DNA from: Vreelandella hamiltonii
GTDB lineage: Bacteria > Pseudomonadota > Gammaproteobacteria > Pseudomonadales > Halomonadaceae
Length of the DNA: 64,000 nt
Reading direction: 5' to 3'
Assembly (NCBI RefSeq): GCF_014651775.1
Contig: NZ_BMXN01000001.1
Location: forward strand, 62,001-126,000
Part shown: one piece after another, positions 17,856 to 27,405 of the stretch
Position numbering within the stretch: the first letter of the stretch is position 1
How the letters are laid out: every line of letters begins with the position of its first letter
The notes under the pieces: model-generated
The model's input: only the letters and a program-made list of their open reading frames with translations
Told to the model about the DNA's origin: nothing
The model's database searches: none
Program-made: the position numbers and the translations under genes

Positions 17856-18070
17856 GGCGGGGGCTCTTGGTCGCGAGGCGGCTTGGCCCTGTTTTTTCGC
17901 TCGGCGCGCTGTTCGGGGGTCAGGTCGTTTTCGTCGTCATCGAACAGGATGCGGTGGGCAGGGCCTTCCAGGTCTTCGAACTGGTCGTGCTTCACCGCCC
18001 AGAAGAAGGCCCAGACCGCGAGGCCGAGCAGGATCAGCGATAGCGGAATCAACAGGTACAGAATGCTCAT
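17852..18070 (-). CDS. ccoS: cbb3-type cytochrome oxidase assembly protein CcoS
   Basis: This 72-residue protein has one N-terminal membrane helix (LYLLIPLSLILLGLAVWAFF) followed by DQFEDLEGPAHRILFDD, the CcoS signature. A charged, proline-rich tail follows. It is needed for insertion of cofactors (haem and copper) into the cbb3 oxidase. The start at 18070 overlaps the ccoI stop by 4 nt, and its own stop overlaps the next gene by 4 nt. The same frame is open farther upstream within ccoI but is not used. Confidence 0.93.
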   Translation of the reverse strand: MSILYLLIPLSLILLGLAVWAFFWAVKHDQFEDLEGPAHRILFDDDENDLTPEQRAERKNRAKPPRDQEPPP

Positions 18071-20520
18071 GCAGTCACCGGTGTGGCGGGGGCGATGCTG
18101 GGGGTTGGAGCACTGCGCCAACGCGATAGACGCAAGGCGTTGCCCACCACCACCAGCGAGCTCAGCGACATGCCGATGGCGGCCAGCCAGGGTGGAATGA
18201 GCCCCATGGCGGCCAGCGGCAAGGCCGAGAAGTTGTAGCATACCGACCAGATCATGTTTTGACGCATGATGCGGCGGGTGGCCTGGGCAATATCCACAGC
18301 ATCGTGGATACGCATCAGGCGTGGGCTCATCAGCACCGCATCGGCGCGGGTACGCGCCAGGTCGGTGGCACCGTTCATGGCAATCGCGACATCGGCCCCG
18401 GCCAGCACGGGCACATCGTTGATGCCATCACCAATCATCACCACCCGTTCGCCCTGGGCCTGCAGCGCGCGCAGCCGGTTCAGCTTGTCCTCGGGGGACT
18501 GGCCCGCGTGCCAGGTCTCGATATTGAGCTGATCGGCCAGGCTTTCCACGGCTTCCCGGGTATCCCCGGAGAGCAGCTCCACCGCCAGACCGCGTGCTTG
18601 CAGCGCCGCCACGGTTTGCGCGGCGTCTTCCCGAATGCCGTCATGCAGCTTGAACCAGGCGCGCGGCTGGTGATCTTCGCTCAGCAGCAGCCACTGCCCG
18701 CTGCCCGGCACCGCGATGCTTTGCTGGCTGGCGAAGTCGGGCTTGCCCAACCGCCAGACGGCTCCATCGAGGGTGCCCTCGAGGCCGCTACCGGTATGGC
18801 TCTTCACATGTCGGGCCTGAAGCGTGGCATCGCGGAAGGGGCGGAAGGCGCGGGCGATAGGATGCTCGGAGTGGGCTTCCAGCGCGGCGGCAATGGCGCG
18901 TAGATGCTCGCTATCGTGATGTCCCAGCGGTTGGGTCTGGGTGAGCTGCATTTCACCGCGGGTCAGCGTGCCGGTCTTGTCGAAGATGACGCGGGTAACG
19001 TTGGACAGCGACTCGATGGCATCGGCGCGGGTAATCAGCACGCCCCGCTGGCGCAGCTGGCCGTGGCCGGCGGTCAGCGCTGTGGGCGTGGCCAGAGCCA
19101 GTGCACAGGGGCAGGTGACCACCAGTACCGACAGCATGATCCAGAGCACTCTCGATGGGTCGATGATCCACCAGGTGATGGTGACACAGGCCGTCACCAG
19201 CAGTAGCCGAAGGACGAACAGGTGGGCCATGCGGGCGGCCATTTGCGCCAGGCGGGGGCGGCTGGCAAAGGCGCGATCGGTCAGGTCGACGATGCCTGCT
19301 ACCCGAGCCGTATTGCCGGGGTGGGTGACGCGCATGGTCAGCGGATTTTCCATGTTCTGGCTGCCGCCCACCACGCTATCGCCGATACGCCGGGTCACCG
19401 GCAAGTACTCGCCGGTCAGCATGGATTCGTCGAGGCTGGATTCGCCCTCTTCGATCACGCCATCGGCAGGGACGCCGTGGCCCGGCTTGATCAATACGCG
19501 GTCGCCTACCGTCAGTTCGCTGGCAGGCAGAATACGCTCACTGCCATCCGCCTCCAGACGAATGGCCGAGACCGGCAGTACGCCGCTCAGCGCATTGCCG
19601 CTGTGGCCGCTACGGCGCCGCGCGCGGCCTTCCACGTAGCGGCCAAACAGCAGAAAGAAGGTGAACATGGCCACGGAGTCGAAATATACCTCGCCGACAT
19701 CGAACAGTACCGCGTAGCTGCTGGCCAGGTAAGCGCCGCCAATGGCCAGCGAGACCGGCACGTCCATGCCCAGCACGCCGCTTTTCAGGTCGCGCAGGGC
19801 ATTGCGGAAAAAGGGCTGTGCCGAAAACAGCACCACTGGCGTTGCCAGCGCAAACGAAAGCCAGTGGAACAGGGCATAGAAGTCGGCGCTCAGCTCCCCT
19901 GGGTCCGACACATAGATCGGTATCGAGAACATCATCACCTGCATCATGCCCACGGCGGCTACGATCAGACGGCGCACGTTCATGCGCTCTTCGTGTTGCA
20001 GGCGTGCCTGGGCCTGATCGGGCTCGTAGGGTTGGGCGTCGTAGCCAATGCTGGCCAGCTCGGCAAACAGCTGGGAGAGCTTGATACGTGTCGGGTCCCA
20101 GCATACGCGCAGGCGGTGGTGCGACAGGTTGACTGCGCTGGAGCTGACGCCTTCCAGGGCGTTCAGGCGGTGTTCGATGAGCCAGGCGCAGGCGGCGCAG
20201 GTAATCCCCTCTACGGCCAGGGTGGCCCGCAGGTGGCCGTCATCCCCTTCCGGGTGGGTGAACTGGGCCTGCAGCGCGGGGTCGTCGAACACCGACCAGG
20301 TGTCTGATTTGCTGGCCTGACGCTCGTCGGGGCGCTCCGGTAGCTCGGTGCGGTAGCGGTAGTAGCTCTCCAGGCCGCCTTCCACAATGGCGTGGGCGAC
20401 CGCTTCGCAGCCGGGGCAGCAAAGCGGCTGGGGCGCTTCGTCGATGATGATCTTCCATGGTGCCCCATCAGGCACCGCGCTGCCGCAGTGGTAACAGCTG
20501 GCTAGAGATGCAGTACTCAT
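18067..20520 (-). CDS. ccoI: Copper-translocating P1B-type ATPase for cbb3 oxidase assembly
   Basis: The 817-residue pump exports copper across the inner membrane for cbb3 oxidase assembly rather than detoxification. An N-terminal cysteine-rich domain (CYHCGS, CCPGC) precedes a heavy-metal-associated domain with C108 and C111 (GITCAAC). The membrane CPC motif (VVTCPCALALATPTAL), the phosphorylation site DKTGTLTRG and the hinge GDGINDVPVLAGADVA are intact. Position within ccoGHIS and the N-terminal cysteine domain support CcoI over a CopA detoxifying pump. The start overlaps the ccoH stop by 4 nt. Confidence 0.95.
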   Translation of the reverse strand: MSTASLASCYHCGSAVPDGAPWKIIIDEAPQPLCCPGCEAVAHAIVEGGLESYYRYRTELPERPDERQASKSDTWSVFDDPALQAQFTHPEGDDGHLRATLAVEGITCAACAWLIEHRLNALEGVSSSAVNLSHHRLRVCWDPTRIKLSQLFAELASIGYDAQPYEPDQAQARLQHEERMNVRRLIVAAVGMMQVMMFSIPIYVSDPGELSADFYALFHWLSFALATPVVLFSAQPFFRNALRDLKSGVLGMDVPVSLAIGGAYLASSYAVLFDVGEVYFDSVAMFTFFLLFGRYVEGRARRRSGHSGNALSGVLPVSAIRLEADGSERILPASELTVGDRVLIKPGHGVPADGVIEEGESSLDESMLTGEYLPVTRRIGDSVVGGSQNMENPLTMRVTHPGNTARVAGIVDLTDRAFASRPRLAQMAARMAHLFVLRLLLVTACVTITWWIIDPSRVLWIMLSVLVVTCPCALALATPTALTAGHGQLRQRGVLITRADAIESLSNVTRVIFDKTGTLTRGEMQLTQTQPLGHHDSEHLRAIAAALEAHSEHPIARAFRPFRDATLQARHVKSHTGSGLEGTLDGAVWRLGKPDFASQQSIAVPGSGQWLLLSEDHQPRAWFKLHDGIREDAAQTVAALQARGLAVELLSGDTREAVESLADQLNIETWHAGQSPEDKLNRLRALQAQGERVVMIGDGINDVPVLAGADVAIAMNGATDLARTRADAVLMSPRLMRIHDAVDIAQATRRIMRQNMIWSVCYNFSALPLAAMGLIPPWLAAIGMSLSSLVVVGNALRLSRWRSAPTPSIAPATPVTA

Positions 20521-21038
20521 TCGCTCTGCGTGCGGCCTCCGGGTAGAAGGGCGACACTCTCTTCATTGGGGAAGCGCGCCTCACCTATCAGCCGCCAGTC
20601 GGCTTCGGTTTGCTGGGGCTGCAGCTGAATGTACCAGCGGTAGCGCAGGTTGTCGGGGCCTTGGGTGATGTAGCGGCCTTCGCGCACGTGTTGCAGCACG
20701 AACTCCTGATCGCGGTCATCCTGCGTCGGGAAGATCAGCGTCAGATAGAGGGTCTCCGGGCGGTCGTCGCCGGTCAGGTCCAGCACGATATCACTGGTGA
20801 GCGGGTCGATGCGTAGCTCTGCGGAAAGCCCCAGCTCATTGGCACGCTCCTGCTTGGCCAGCACCATGTTGATGGCCTTGCCGTGTTCGTAGTAGTCCTC
20901 CTGGACCACCATGCCGTCGGCAGTCTTGATCGACAGGACCGCAAAAGTGATGCTGACCACGATGGACGAGGAGAGCAGCGCCAGCAGGAACCATGGCCAG
21001 AACTGCTTGTACCAGGGCTGAATCGGGGTGTCGGACAT
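20517..21038 (-). CDS. ccoH: FixH/CcoH family oxidase assembly protein
   Basis: The 173-residue protein has one N-terminal transmembrane helix (PWFLLALLSSSIVVSITFAVL). A periplasmic beta-rich domain follows, with MVVQEDYYEHGKAIN, the segment typical of FixH. CcoH associates with the cbb3 oxidase subunits during late assembly. It follows ccoG after 6 bp and overlaps ccoI by 4 nt, so ccoGHIS and the TauE-like gene form one coupled unit. Confidence 0.93.
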   Translation of the reverse strand: MSDTPIQPWYKQFWPWFLLALLSSSIVVSITFAVLSIKTADGMVVQEDYYEHGKAINMVLAKQERANELGLSAELRIDPLTSDIVLDLTGDDRPETLYLTLIFPTQDDRDQEFVLQHVREGRYITQGPDNLRYRWYIQLQPQQTEADWRLIGEARFPNEESVALLPGGRTQSE

Positions 21039-21044
21039 GGGGAC

Positions 21045-22481
21045 TTATCTCCTAACGTCGCCCAGGAAGCGCGTTTCACGCTCCGAGCGAATGGTGTCGT
21101 CTTGCTGAGACTGCAAGATGAAAGTGATCGGTTGGCTGGGCTGTTGCAGCTCAGTCGGGTCGGCCAGGACGGTCACGATCTGGGTGCGTGTCTCACCGGC
21201 AGGCACTTCTATCGACGTGCGGTCCAGGGTGAGTGTCTCGAGCCCGGTCGCGCTCAGTCGATAGGTATGGGCCGTATTGTCCAGATTGCGAATCGTCAGG
21301 TTATAGACGTTGCTGACCTGACCCTCTCGCGTGATCTGGTAAAGCTGTGTGCGCTCTCGCTCTGCCTCGAAGCCCAGCGGCATGCGCTCATTCACCGCCC
21401 AGGCGAACGTGGCGATCATGACCAGCAGCGCGGCCAGATAGCCCAGCAGGCGGGGGCGCAACACATGACTCTTCTTGCCTTCCAGCGCATTTTCCGTGGT
21501 ATAGCGAACCAGCCCGCGCGGGTAGCCCATGCGATCCATGACGCTGTCGCAGGCATCGATACAGGCGGCGCAGGTGATGCATTCGTACTGAAGGCCGTCG
21601 CGAATATCGATCCCCGTGGGGCACACCTGCACGCACAGCTCGCAGTCGATACAGTCACCGTATCCTGCCGCCTGAGCCTGGGAATGGGTGAGGGTTTTCT
21701 TGCGGCTGCCGCGCGGTTCTCCCCGGGTGGCGTCGTAAGAAACGATCAGCGTATCACGGTCGAACATGACCGACTGAAAGCGAGCGTAGGGGCACATGTA
21801 GATGCACACCTGCTCACGCAACCAGCCCGCATTCAGGTAAGTGAATACCAGGAAGAAGCCGACCCAGAAGTAGGACCAGCCGTGGGCCTCCAGTGTGGGC
21901 AGTTCGACCACCAGTGAACGAATGGGCGTGAAATAGCCCACGAAGGTCACGCCGGTGGCCAGAGCGATCAGCAGCCAGGCGCTGTGCTTGGCGGTCTTGC
22001 GCCACGCCTTGCTGGCGTCCATGGCCTGTTTGTCCAGCTTGATGCGCTGATGGCGGCTGCCTTCGATACGGTGTTCCAGCCAGATGAACAGGAAGGTCCA
22101 GACGCTCTGCGGGCAGGTATAGCCGCACCAGACACGACCAGCAAACACCGTGATGAAAAATAGCCCAAAGGCACAGATGATCAATAGCCACGAGAGCAGC
22201 ACGAACTCTTGCGGGTAGAAAGTCGCCGCAAAGATATGAAACTCACGCCCCGGCAGGTCGAACCATACGGCCGGTCGATCCCCCCAGTTCAACCAGGGAA
22301 GCAGAAAGAAGGCCATCATCAGCGCCCAGTTGGCGCTGCGCCGAACCTTTTGGAACAGACCTTTGATTTCACGCACGTAGATATGCCGCCGCTTGGCGTA
22401 CATCTCTTTGGTCTCGTTCTGGCCAGGCGTGTGGTGCCCAACGGTTGGCGGCGTAATATCGTGGCTAGGTATTTTTTCCAT
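21045..22481 (-). CDS. ccoG: Cytochrome oxidase accessory protein CcoG (FixG), 4Fe-4S
   Basis: The 478-residue membrane ferredoxin-like protein has about five helices and a cytoplasmic domain with two cluster motifs, CIDCELCVQVCPTG and CITCAACIDACD. A further membrane motif GRVWCGYTCPQ (cysteine pair) resembles NapH/FixG. A C-terminal Ig-like periplasmic domain runs from about residue 360. CcoG reduces or handles copper(II) during cbb3 assembly. The gene follows the ccoP terminator with a gap of about 200 bp, so it likely has its own promoter. I could not find a convincing FNR box there. Confidence 0.95.
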   Translation of the reverse strand: MEKIPSHDITPPTVGHHTPGQNETKEMYAKRRHIYVREIKGLFQKVRRSANWALMMAFFLLPWLNWGDRPAVWFDLPGREFHIFAATFYPQEFVLLSWLLIICAFGLFFITVFAGRVWCGYTCPQSVWTFLFIWLEHRIEGSRHQRIKLDKQAMDASKAWRKTAKHSAWLLIALATGVTFVGYFTPIRSLVVELPTLEAHGWSYFWVGFFLVFTYLNAGWLREQVCIYMCPYARFQSVMFDRDTLIVSYDATRGEPRGSRKKTLTHSQAQAAGYGDCIDCELCVQVCPTGIDIRDGLQYECITCAACIDACDSVMDRMGYPRGLVRYTTENALEGKKSHVLRPRLLGYLAALLVMIATFAWAVNERMPLGFEAERERTQLYQITREGQVSNVYNLTIRNLDNTAHTYRLSATGLETLTLDRTSIEVPAGETRTQIVTVLADPTELQQPSQPITFILQSQQDDTIRSERETRFLGDVRR

Positions 22482-22623
22482 GGCGGTGATCGCAGCTCAG
22501 TGAGGCAGACGTGGGCGGCAGCCGAAGGGTGGTCGCTGGCGTAGTAGCGTTATGCCGTGTCGCTAAACCTGTTTCGATAAACAATAGTGTAACGGATCGC
22601 CGAGCGGCTGAGCGGTTGCTGGA

Positions 22624-22656
22624 TGTAGAAAGGGTGCGGTATGAAACCGCACCCTT
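22624..22656 (-). terminator. Terminator after ccoNOQP
   Basis: AAGGGTGCGGT (22630-22640) and ACCGCACCCTT (22646-22656) form an 11-bp stem with loop ATGAA. On the minus strand it is followed by TCTACATCC, so the T-tract is poor. It lies just after ccoP and before ccoG. Confidence 0.65.
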
Positions 22657-22690
22657 GGTGCACGCTGGCGTCAAACGCCTGACAACGAGA

Positions 22691-23620
22691 TCAGTCGCGG
22701 AAGCGCAGGCTGTACACGTAAGCGGCCACCAGGTGGACGCGCTCTTCACCGATGTACGCCGCCTGGGCAGGCATGTGGCCGTTACGGCCGTTGCGCAGCG
22801 TTTGGCGTACAGAGTCGGCAACGCTCTGCCCTGGTGCCTGATACAGCCAGATATCGTTGGTCAGGTTGGGGGCGCCGAGTGCCGTGTTGCCAGTGCCGCT
22901 AGGCGTGTGACAGGCGGCACAGGCGGCCAGGAAGGTGCTTTCACCGCTGGCTGCGCGCTCCTCGTCGTGCTCCAGGTTGGAGAGCGACAGCACGTACTGG
23001 GTCAGGTTCTCGATGTTGTTCTCACCGAGCTGCTGCCAGGAGGGCATCAGACCATTCCGACCGTTGTTCAAGGTGGTCAGAATGTTCTCGGGTTCGCCGC
23101 CGTACAGCCAGTCGTCATCGGTCAGGTTCGGGAAGCCGTAGCCGCCCTGGGCGTTGGAGCCGTGGCACACCGCGCAGTTGTTCAGGTAAATGCGCTCGGC
23201 CACCTGCATGGCCTCGGCATCACGCGCCAGTTCGGGAATCGGCACTTCCTGGTACTGAGCAAAGATCGGTGTGAAGCGCTCGTTGGCCTGCGCCACTTCT
23301 TCTTCCCACTGACTTTCCTGAGACCAGCCCAGCACGCCCGCGTAGTTGCCCAGACCTGGGTACAGCACCAGATAGCCCAGCGCAAAGACCACGGTCAGGA
23401 TGAAGAGCTTGAACCACCACTGGGGCAGGGGGTTATCGTACTCTTCGATGCCATCAGCCGCGTGGCCAGTGGTCTCTACATTACCATCAGCATCCGGGGT
23501 CTTGTCGGTGCGGCGGTTGGAGATCAGGATCCAAACGCTCAGCGCAATCGTGCCCAGAGTGATGACGATGATCCAGGCGCTCCAGAAGCTGGATAGGGAG
23601 TCACCCCATAAGTTATTCAT
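22691..23620 (-). CDS. ccoP: cbb3-type cytochrome c oxidase subunit III (dihaem)
   Basis: The 309-residue subunit has an N-terminal helix (SAWIIVITLGTIALSVWIL) and a second helix near 95 (LFILTVVFALGYLVLYPG). Two c-type haem sites follow, CAVCH and CAACH, in the periplasmic part. Methionine ligands are likely in GRNGLMPSW and GRNGHMPAQ. It passes electrons from soluble cytochromes to CcoO and CcoN. Its start overlaps the ccoQ stop by 4 nt. Confidence 0.96.
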   Translation of the reverse strand: MNNLWGDSLSSFWSAWIIVITLGTIALSVWILISNRRTDKTPDADGNVETTGHAADGIEEYDNPLPQWWFKLFILTVVFALGYLVLYPGLGNYAGVLGWSQESQWEEEVAQANERFTPIFAQYQEVPIPELARDAEAMQVAERIYLNNCAVCHGSNAQGGYGFPNLTDDDWLYGGEPENILTTLNNGRNGLMPSWQQLGENNIENLTQYVLSLSNLEHDEERAASGESTFLAACAACHTPSGTGNTALGAPNLTNDIWLYQAPGQSVADSVRQTLRNGRNGHMPAQAAYIGEERVHLVAAYVYSLRFRD

Positions 23621-23841
23621 CTATTCTTATCTCCCCTGTCGTGGCGGGAATCCGCTTCGCCCTCTGGCGAAGCATGCTTGTCACGGGTCGGTTGCTTATC
23701 GTTTTCATCGTCGGCAAAGGGCAGGTTGGCCGCTTCATCGAAGTCGGGTTTGCGCCGCTTGGAGTAGGCCCAGAAGAAGATGCCTACGAAAGCGACAATG
23801 AGAATGAACGTGATAAGTCCGCGGAAAGTTCCCGTATCCAT
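23617..23841 (-). CDS. ccoQ: cbb3-type oxidase subunit IV CcoQ
   Basis: The 74-residue protein has one N-terminal helix (LITFILIVAFVGIFFWAYS) followed by KRRKPDFDEAANLPFADD, the CcoQ signature, and a charged tail. It stabilises the interaction of CcoP with the CcoNO core. It lies between ccoO (3-bp gap) and ccoP (4-nt overlap). Confidence 0.94.
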   Translation of the reverse strand: MDTGTFRGLITFILIVAFVGIFFWAYSKRRKPDFDEAANLPFADDENDKQPTRDKHASPEGEADSRHDRGDKNR

Positions 23842-23844
23842 AAC

Positions 23845-24453
23845 TTAACGAGTGCCCTCGAGCACGGTTCCTAACTGTTGCAGATAGGCCACCAGCGCAG
23901 TGATTTCCTGCTGGCCGCGTACTTCGGCGGTGGCGTTGGCGATATCTTCATCGGTGTAGGGAACGCCCAGCTGACGCAGTACACGCATCTTGCGCGGTGT
24001 CGCTTCGCCATCCAGGGTGCGCTCGAACAGCCAGGGGTAAGCCGGCATGATGGACTCGGGCACGACATCGCGCGGGTTGTACATGTGGGCGCGGTGCCAG
24101 TCATCGCTGTAGCGGCCGCCTACGCGCGCCAGGTCTGGCCCCGTACGCTTGGACCCCCACAGGAAGTTGTGCTCGTACACCTGCTCACCAGCCACGTTGT
24201 AGTGGCCGTAGCGCTCGGTTTCCGCACGGAACGGGCGAATCATCTGGGAGTGGCAGCCCACACAGCCTTCGCGGCGGTAGATGTCCCGGCCTTCGAGCTC
24301 CAGTGCACTCAGCGGGCGCAGCCCCTCCACGGGCTCCGTCGTATCCTTTTGAAAGAACAGTGGCACGACTTCGGCCAAGCCGCCGAAGCTGATCGCAACC
24401 AGGATCAAGACGGCGAGTAGGCCAACGTTCTTTTCGACAATCTCATGTTTCAT
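23845..24453 (-). CDS. ccoO: cbb3-type cytochrome c oxidase subunit II (monohaem)
   Basis: The 202-residue membrane-anchored cytochrome has an N-terminal helix ([20 protein letters not shown]) and one c-type haem motif, [12 protein letters not shown]. The family segment [19 protein letters not shown] follows later. I chose the start at 24453 ([11 protein letters not shown]), which matches the usual N-terminus. The frame is open to 24510, but that would overlap the end of ccoN. It sits 19 bp after ccoN. Confidence 0.96.
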   Translation of the reverse strand: MKHEIVEKNVGLLAVLILVAISFGGLAEVVPLFFQKDTTEPVEGLRPLSALELEGRDIYRREGCVGCHSQMIRPFRAETERYGHYNVAGEQVYEHNFLWGSKRTGPDLARVGGRYSDDWHRAHMYNPRDVVPESIMPAYPWLFERTLDGEATPRKMRVLRQLGVPYTDEDIANATAEVRGQQEITALVAYLQQLGTVLEGTR

Positions 24454-24472
24454 TGGTCTGAACTTCCCCGGT

Positions 24473-25897
24473 TTAAGCGGCTTGTGGTGCCGAGTAGCTG
24501 ATGGCTTCACGACGCTTGACGGTCATGTACACGTTGAACGCCATGATCAGCATGCCGACTACCCAGAACAGGCCGCCTATCAGACGAACGAAGTAGCCTG
24601 GGCCACTGGCTTCGACAGACTCAACGAAGGTGTACATCAGCGTGCCGTCGGCGTTGATGGCGCGCCACATCAGGCCTTGCATGATGCCATTGACCCACAT
24701 CGCCGCGATGTACAGTACGGTACCGATGGTGGCCAGCCAGAAGTGCACGGCGATCAGGCTGACGGAGTACATTTCGGTGCGGCCGAAGACCCGCGGAATC
24801 AGGTGGTACATGGAGCCGATGGTGATCATCGCTACCCAGCCCAGGGCACCAGAGTGCACGTGGCCGATGGTCCAGTCGGTGTAGTGAGACAGCGCGTTGA
24901 CGGTCTTGATGGCCATCATCGGGCCTTCAAAGGTCGACATGCCGTAGAACGACAGAGCCACGACCAGAAAGCGCAGGGTCGGGTCGGTGCGCAGCTTATG
25001 CCAGGCGCCCGACAGGGTCATCATGCCGTTGATCATGCCGCCCCAGGAAGGTGCCAGCAGGATGATCGACATGATCATGCCCAGCGACTGCGCCCAGTTG
25101 GGCAGTGCGGTGTAATGCAGGTGGTGCGGGCCTGCCCACATGTAGATCATGATCAGCGCCCAGAAGTGGACGATGGACAGACGGTAGGAGTAGATCGGAC
25201 GCTCGGCCTGTTTGGGTACGAAGTAGTACATCATGCCCAAAAAGCCTGCCGTCAGGAAGAAGCCCACCGCGTTGTGGCCGTACCACCACTGCACCATGGC
25301 ATCCACGGCACCGGCATAGATCGAGGTGGAGTACATCATGGTGACAGGAATGGCGGCGTTGTTGACGATGTGCAGCACGGCCACGGTCAGGATGAACGCA
25401 GCAAAGAACCAGTTGGCCACATAGATGTGGGACGTGGCGCGCTTCTTGATCGTCATCAGGAACACGATGGCGTAGCTGATCCAGACAACGGCAATCAGGA
25501 TGTTGATTGGCCATTCCAGCTCTGCGTACTCTTTCGTGGTGGTATACCCCAATGGCAGGCTGACCACGGCAGAAAGGATGACCGCCTGCCAACCCCAGAA
25601 GGTGAACGCGGCGAGCTTGTCAGAGAACAGACGTGTCTGACAGGTACGCTGAACGACGTAATACGACGTCGCGAACAGCGCTGAGCCACCGAAGGCAAAG
25701 ATGACGGCGTTAGTGTGTAACGGACGAAGACGCCCGAAGCTAGTCCAAGGTAAGCCGAGGTTCAGTTGCGGCCAAACCAGCTGGGAGGCGAGGATGACGC
25801 CAATCGTCATGCCCACGATGCCCCACACAACGGTCATGATCGCGAACTGCCGAACTACCTTGTAATTGTAGGTCGGGTGTTCCAGTGCTGTGCTCAT
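24473..25897 (-). CDS. ccoN: cbb3-type cytochrome c oxidase subunit I
   Basis: The 474-residue catalytic subunit of the high-affinity terminal oxidase has about 12 helices. It has the haem-copper ligands seen in [14 protein letters not shown] (low-spin haem), [16 protein letters not shown] (copper B and cross-linked tyrosine region), [14 protein letters not shown] and [11 protein letters not shown]. The start at 25897 ([13 protein letters not shown]) is the family N-terminus; the frame extends upstream to 25993 but crosses the probable FNR box. It heads the ccoNOQP operon. Together with ccoGHIS it gives respiration at low oxygen. Confidence 0.97.
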   Translation of the reverse strand: MSTALEHPTYNYKVVRQFAIMTVVWGIVGMTIGVILASQLVWPQLNLGLPWTSFGRLRPLHTNAVIFAFGGSALFATSYYVVQRTCQTRLFSDKLAAFTFWGWQAVILSAVVSLPLGYTTTKEYAELEWPINILIAVVWISYAIVFLMTIKKRATSHIYVANWFFAAFILTVAVLHIVNNAAIPVTMMYSTSIYAGAVDAMVQWWYGHNAVGFFLTAGFLGMMYYFVPKQAERPIYSYRLSIVHFWALIMIYMWAGPHHLHYTALPNWAQSLGMIMSIILLAPSWGGMINGMMTLSGAWHKLRTDPTLRFLVVALSFYGMSTFEGPMMAIKTVNALSHYTDWTIGHVHSGALGWVAMITIGSMYHLIPRVFGRTEMYSVSLIAVHFWLATIGTVLYIAAMWVNGIMQGLMWRAINADGTLMYTFVESVEASGPGYFVRLIGGLFWVVGMLIMAFNVYMTVKRREAISYSAPQAA

Positions 25898-25979
25898 TTC
25901 ATGTTCCCATCGAACGCGGTTAGGGGGTAACCCGTAGCATTGTGCATTAGCATTTTGCCTGGGTGCGGCCACCCGCTTG

Positions 25980-25993
25980 ATGATGCAGGTCAA
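25980..25993 (-). promoter_or_regulatory. Probable FNR/ANR box upstream of ccoN
   Basis: On the minus strand TTGACCTGCATCAT matches TTGATNNNNATCAA at eight of ten fixed bases. A transcript start about 41 bp downstream would be near 25945, with CAAAAT (25952-25957) as the -10. The distance to ccoN is similar to that of the hemN box. Confidence 0.6.
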
Positions 25994-26074
25994 GATCCGG
26001 CCTAGATTCTATCGCAGCCGAGGCTTAAGCTGAACACGCCAATGGATGTAACGCTGAATTAGCAGGAGTCGACG

Positions 26075-26830
26075 TTGTCCTATTACGCTGGCCTGGGGTT
26101 CGAGCCGCTTGCGCCACAGGCACTGTTCAAGGGTATTGCCAGCCCCGCTGTTCAGCGCTTTTACGTGGAAGGATATGGGCCGGTGAGTGTTTCCGGCATG
26201 CCCCGGCAGGGGCGCTTGCTGCTGCTGCACGGTGCGGGAGCAGGGCACCTGAGCGATTTTATGCGGCAATTTGCCGCGACGCTGGCGGCGCATGACATAC
26301 AGGTATGGGCTATCGATTTGCCCTACATGCAGCAGATGCACGAGCAGGGCAAGCGTCGCCCGCCACCACCCGTGCTGAAAAGTGTGACCTGTGTCGCTGA
26401 CTGGTACTCCCTGATCGAGCCGTTGGGCCCACTTCCTTTATGGGTGGGGGGCAAGTCCATGGGCGGGCGCCTGGCGTCGTTATTTGCCAGTGAGCGGACG
26501 TGCTCAGGCGTGATCGCCGTGGGGTATCCGTTCCATCCTCCTAAAAAGCCGGACGTGCTGCGAACGGAGCACTTTGCGTCGTTGTCCTGCCCGACGTTGA
26601 TCATCCAGGGCGAGCGAGATCCTTTTGGCACCCGTGCTGAGGTAGAGAGCTACCGACTACCGAGGCGCGTGCAGGTGGAATGGCTTGCCGATGGGGACCA
26701 TGATTTCAAGCCACGGAAATTATCCGGCCTGAATCAAAAGGTTTTGATTGACGAGGCTGCCCGGATTGCGGCATCCTTCGTCCGCGCTCAAGGAGCGGAA
26801 GTCGGTGATACGTGCAGCACACTGGTTTAA
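26075..26830 (+). CDS. Alpha/beta hydrolase of the KANL3/Tex30-like family, TTG start
   Basis: The 251-residue protein has LLLLHGAGAGH (oxyanion region), the nucleophile elbow GGKSMGGRLAS with the likely catalytic serine, and an acid/histidine pair in IQGERDPFG and GDHDF. The layout fits the KANL3/Tex30 alpha/beta-hydrolase group (dienelactone-hydrolase-like); the substrate is unknown. A TTG start at 26075 is supported by AGGAG at 26063-26067. No ATG near the N-terminus has a comparable site. The gene is divergent from ccoN and is followed directly by the tRNA promoter; its stop codon sits inside the AT-rich element before that promoter. Confidence 0.82.
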   Translation: MSYYAGLGFEPLAPQALFKGIASPAVQRFYVEGYGPVSVSGMPRQGRLLLLHGAGAGHLSDFMRQFAATLAAHDIQVWAIDLPYMQQMHEQGKRRPPPPVLKSVTCVADWYSLIEPLGPLPLWVGGKSMGGRLASLFASERTCSGVIAVGYPFHPPKKPDVLRTEHFASLSCPTLIIQGERDPFGTRAEVESYRLPRRVQVEWLADGDHDFKPRKLSGLNQKVLIDEAARIAASFVRAQGAEVGDTCSTLV

Positions 26831-26853
26831 ATGCAGAATTTAAACGCTTCGTG

Positions 26854-26881
26854 TTGACATTTGAACAGGCTTCTGTAGAAT
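26854..26881 (+). promoter_or_regulatory. Strong sigma-70 promoter of the tRNA operon
   Basis: A consensus -35 TTGACA (26854-26859) and -10 TAGAAT (26876-26881) are spaced by 16 bp, ending about 20 bp before the first tRNA. The inverted repeat GTTTAAAT/ATTTAAAC (26825-26845) just upstream is AT-rich and could serve as an UP element. Confidence 0.88.
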
Positions 26882-26900
26882 GCAGCGCCACGTGACCAGC

Positions 26901-26976
26901 GGGTGGTTAGCTCAGTTGGGAGAGCACCAGCCTTACAAGCTGGGGGTCACTGGTTCGAACCCAGTACCACCCACCA
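26901..26976 (+). tRNA. tRNA-Val (anticodon TAC), copy 1
   Basis: The 76-nt gene folds as a cloverleaf: acceptor GGGTGGT/ACCACCC, anticodon stem CCAGC/GCTGG with loop CTTACAA, T-loop TTCGAAC, and an encoded CCA end. It is first in a five-tRNA operon. Confidence 0.97.
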
Positions 26977-27021
26977 TTGACATGGTGCCCTGGAAACGTA
27001 AGCAGCAAGTGATGCATTTGT

Positions 27022-27098
27022 GGACCGGTAGTTCAGTCGGTTAGAATGCCGGCCTGTCACGCCGGAGGTCGCGAGTTCGAGTCTCGTCCGGTCCGCCA
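27022..27098 (+). tRNA. tRNA-Asp (anticodon GTC), copy 1
   Basis: The 77-nt gene has acceptor GGACCGG/CCGGTCC, anticodon loop CTGTCAC, T-loop TTCGAGT and an encoded CCA. It is identical to the two other Asp copies in the operon. Confidence 0.97.
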
Positions 27099-27134
27099 TC
27101 ATCGCTCAATGTTGCACATCAGTTATCGTAATTC

Positions 27135-27211
27135 GGACCGGTAGTTCAGTCGGTTAGAATGCCGGCCTGTCACGCCGGAGGTCGCGAGTTCGAGTCTCGT
27201 CCGGTCCGCCA
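27135..27211 (+). tRNA. tRNA-Asp (anticodon GTC), copy 2
   Basis: Identical in sequence to the copy at 27022-27098. The spacer between them (36 bp) is unrelated to the other spacers. Confidence 0.97.
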
Positions 27212-27258
27212 CGATAACCTGAAGCAGTCGATTGATCAGCCATTGGCTGTCAATGATC

Positions 27259-27334
27259 GGGTGGTTAGCTCAGTTGGGAGAGCACCAGCCTTACAAGCTG
27301 GGGGTCACTGGTTCGAACCCAGTACCACCCACCA
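27259..27334 (+). tRNA. tRNA-Val (anticodon TAC), copy 2
   Basis: Identical to the first Val gene at 26901-26976, including the encoded CCA. Confidence 0.97.
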
Positions 27335-27405
27335 TTCAAGTAGCGTGCATAGCGACTGAACCGCTTTGATGACGCCCTTGCAATGGTCTTGAAGTGTCTT
27401 AACGT

